64,000 nt of DNA, from the NCBI RefSeq assembly GCF_014212135.1, contig NZ_JACJVQ010000028.1, positions 124,001-188,000 on the forward strand, written 5' to 3'. Origin of the DNA: Cohnella thailandensis. GTDB lineage: Bacteria; Bacillota; Bacilli; Paenibacillales; Paenibacillaceae. Position numbers and translations under genes: made by a program. Within the stretch, counting starts at the first letter, position 1; each line of letters starts with the position of its first letter. Of the stretch, positions 62,454 through 64,000 are shown one piece after another. Below the pieces are notes generated by a model, which was not told where the DNA came from, searched no databases, and was given only the letters and a program-made list of their open reading frames with translations.

Positions 62454-64000
62454 ATGTCTCGTAAATTTCATATGATAAGCTTCTGCAGAAAATGTCTAGT
62501 CCCCGTTGTAGCAGGTACTTTGGTGTTCGCTTCGATCGGCGGGATCGGGATTCCGTTCGCCACGCCCCCGGCGGCTATCGCCGCAACGACTTCCGCTACT
62601 TACAAGCTCGTACAGACGGCCGAGACGATGGTGACGGCCGGCGCGAAGCAAGTGGATTACCAATGGGTTTCCTCGAACGCTTCGGAGACGACTCAGATCG
62701 TGCACGTTCTTCAGATCGACCTGACCAACCCCTACGTTCAACTGAATGCCATGTCGGGCAAAGCCTCCACCGTGACGACGAAGCAATCGACCGGCGGAAT
62801 GGCGAAGGAGACGGGCGCGGTCGCCGGCATCAACGGCGACGTGTTCAACACGTCTTCCAGCAGCGAAGGCACCGCGTTCGGCGCCGTGATCCAGTCGGGC
62901 GAGCTGCTCACGAGCACCTCGCAGCTGGAAGGCATGTACGCGTTCGCCGTCACGAAGGACCGGCAGCCGATGATCGATCTGTTCACCTTTACCGGAATGG
63001 CGACGGCGGAGGACGGAACCTCGTTCGCCCTGTCGGGAATCAACAAGAGCTCCTACAGGACGGAGCCGGACAACGGCTACAGCCACGTTAACAAGCTTTA
63101 TATTTACACCGATAACTGGACGGCCTCGCAGCGCCCGATGAACAGCGGGACGACGCCGACGGAAGCCTTGGTCGTGGACGGAGTCGTGACCGAGATCGCG
63201 GTCGACTCGCAGATCGCGACGGCGATTCCGGCTAACGGCTATATTCTTCGTGGCCATAAGGAAGCGGCGGACTTCATCAAGAACCACCTTGCCATCGGCC
63301 AGAGGGTCGATTCCACCTATCAGCTCGTCTCTCAAACGTCCGGGGCTTCGTACGATCCGACCTCGTTCCAGATGATGGTGGGCGGTCATACGATCCTGGT
63401 GAACAATGGGGCGGCGGCGTCCTTCTCGCGGGACATCAGCGGGCTGAGCGGCTCGAACGATCGCGCCCGCACGGCGGTCGGCTACTCGCAGGACGGCAAG
63501 ACGGTCTATCTGATCACGGTCGAAGAGAGCGGCGACCGCAAGGGCGTGACGCTGAAGGAGCTTCAGCAGATCATGCTTAAGCTCGGCGTCTACAAGGGCG
63601 TCAACATGGACGGCGGCGGGTCCACGACGATGGTGACGCGTCCTCTCGGCGAGACGGCGGTGACGCTTACCCATCCGACTTCGTCCGGAACCTACCAGCG
63701 TCTCGTCGCGAACGGAATCGGCGTTTACACGACCGCTCCGCATGGCTCGATCAAAGGCATCGTGGCCAGCGGACCTTCGACCCTGTTCATCGGTCAACAA
63801 GCGACCTACTCTCTTAAGGCTTACGATACTTACTATAACCCGATAGACGCGGGCACTCTTGCTCCAACCTGGAGCGCCAACTCGGGAGCCGGGACTTTCC
63901 AGAACGGAGTCTTCACGGCGACGAAGACGGGAACGGCTAAGCTTACGGTTAAGGCCGGAAGCGCGACGAATACCGTGGACATCGAGGTCGTCGGAGGGGA
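62454..64000 (+). CDS. Exported phosphodiester glycosidase-family (NAGPA/DUF2233) protein, incomplete at window end
   Basis: ATG 62454 follows GGGAG; the frame stays open for 515 codons to the last base. A signal peptide spans about 1-45 (CLVPVVAGTLVFASIGG...AIAA). The catalytic-like domain holds NAMSGKASTVTTKQ, AGINGDVFNTSSSSEGTAFG and, near residue 385, VNMDGGGSTTMV, the hallmark of the NAGPA family, which removes covering GlcNAc in lysosomal enzymes and acts on wall teichoic acid or poly-GlcNAc-phosphate-type bonds in bacteria. An Ig-like (Big_2) domain follows (about 430-515). A wall anchor, if any, lies beyond the window. Confidence 0.9.
   Translation, partial: MSRKFHMISFCRKCLVPVVAGTLVFASIGGIGIPFATPPAAIAATTSATYKLVQTAETMVTAGAKQVDYQWVSSNASETTQIVHVLQIDLTNPYVQLNAMSGKASTVTTKQSTGGMAKETGAVAGINGDVFNTSSSSEGTAFGAVIQSGELLTSTSQLEGMYAFAVTKDRQPMIDLFTFTGMATAEDGTSFALSGINKSSYRTEPDNGYSHVNKLYIYTDNWTASQRPMNSGTTPTEALVVDGVVTEIAVDSQIATAIPANGYILRGHKEAADFIKNHLAIGQRVDSTYQLVSQTSGASYDPTSFQMMVGGHTILVNNGAAASFSRDISGLSGSNDRARTAVGYSQDGKTVYLITVEESGDRKGVTLKELQQIMLKLGVYKGVNMDGGGSTTMVTRPLGETAVTLTHPTSSGTYQRLVANGIGVYTTAPHGSIKGIVASGPSTLFIGQQATYSLKAYDTYYNPIDAGTLAPTWSANSGAGTFQNGVFTATKTGTAKLTVKAGSATNTVDIEVVGG

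Noticed and set aside
62496..63800. 434-codon minus-strand frame at the right end
   Set aside because: It is the complement of the phosphodiester-glycosidase-like gene, whose signal peptide, RBS and catalytic motif are clear; the shadow has no motif.

Overview
The window comes from an endospore-forming, S-layer-bearing Gram-positive bacterium, most likely a member of the Paenibacillaceae (Paenibacillus or Cohnella type). This is inferred from an alpha/beta-type small acid-soluble spore protein gene, several secreted proteins with SLH or copper-amine-oxidase-like wall domains, strong AGGAGG ribosome binding sites with many TTG starts, and sugar-importer genes that lack their own ATPase. No rRNA, tRNA, CRISPR array or intact transposase was seen. 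About 50 genes are supported; two run off the window edges. Most of the sequence makes, exports or displays surface polysaccharide.

Region 1 (1-7952): the end of a large, apparently highly expressed Ig-repeat surface protein, a secreted protein built of tandem repeats, a WbaP/WsfP-type phosphoglycosyl transferase, an O-antigen-ligase/oligosaccharyltransferase-like membrane protein and a small exported protein. The order resembles known S-layer glycosylation loci, with a target protein next to an initiating enzyme and a candidate O-oligosaccharyltransferase.

Region 2 (8066-23322): an ABC-transporter-dependent glycan cluster. It has glycosyltransferases, GDP-mannose synthesis (ManC) and Gmd, a Wzm/Wzt exporter whose ATPase has a cargo-binding tail, a coiled-coil methyltransferase that could cap chains, a fused GT2-GT4 enzyme, a DUF2142 GT-C-like membrane protein, a remnant of rmlC, and a trio of GT2, DUF2304 and EamA-type carrier that suggests lipid-linked single-sugar decoration outside the membrane.

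Region 3 (23458-30113): a 1332-residue Ig/SLH surface protein, a SASP gene, metK (with no recognisable S-box leader) and a CpsB/YwqE-type tyrosine phosphatase.

Region 4 (30211-52244): an SLH protein, then a Wzx/Wzy-type exopolysaccharide cluster: CpsC and CpsD regulators, a PglF/CapD-type dehydratase, a small phosphoglycosyl transferase, an SDR, four glycosyltransferases, Wzx, a UDP-glucuronate 4-epimerase, Ugd, a group of membrane-anchored or exported unknown proteins with VanZ, a two-domain ManC, a Wzy-like polymerase and an acyltransferase. The block 36374-42936 is clearly more AT-rich than its flanks, suggesting exchange of the serotype-determining core.

Region 5 (52390-64000): a GC-rich glycan-utilisation locus with an AraC regulator divergent from a GH78 rhamnosidase, a CUT1 sugar importer (binding protein and two permeases), a DUF5060/DUF4038-type hydrolase, a convergent trehalase/GH63-like hydrolase, and the start of an exported phosphodiester-glycosidase-family protein. 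A CcpA-like cre site sits just downstream of the rhamnosidase promoter.
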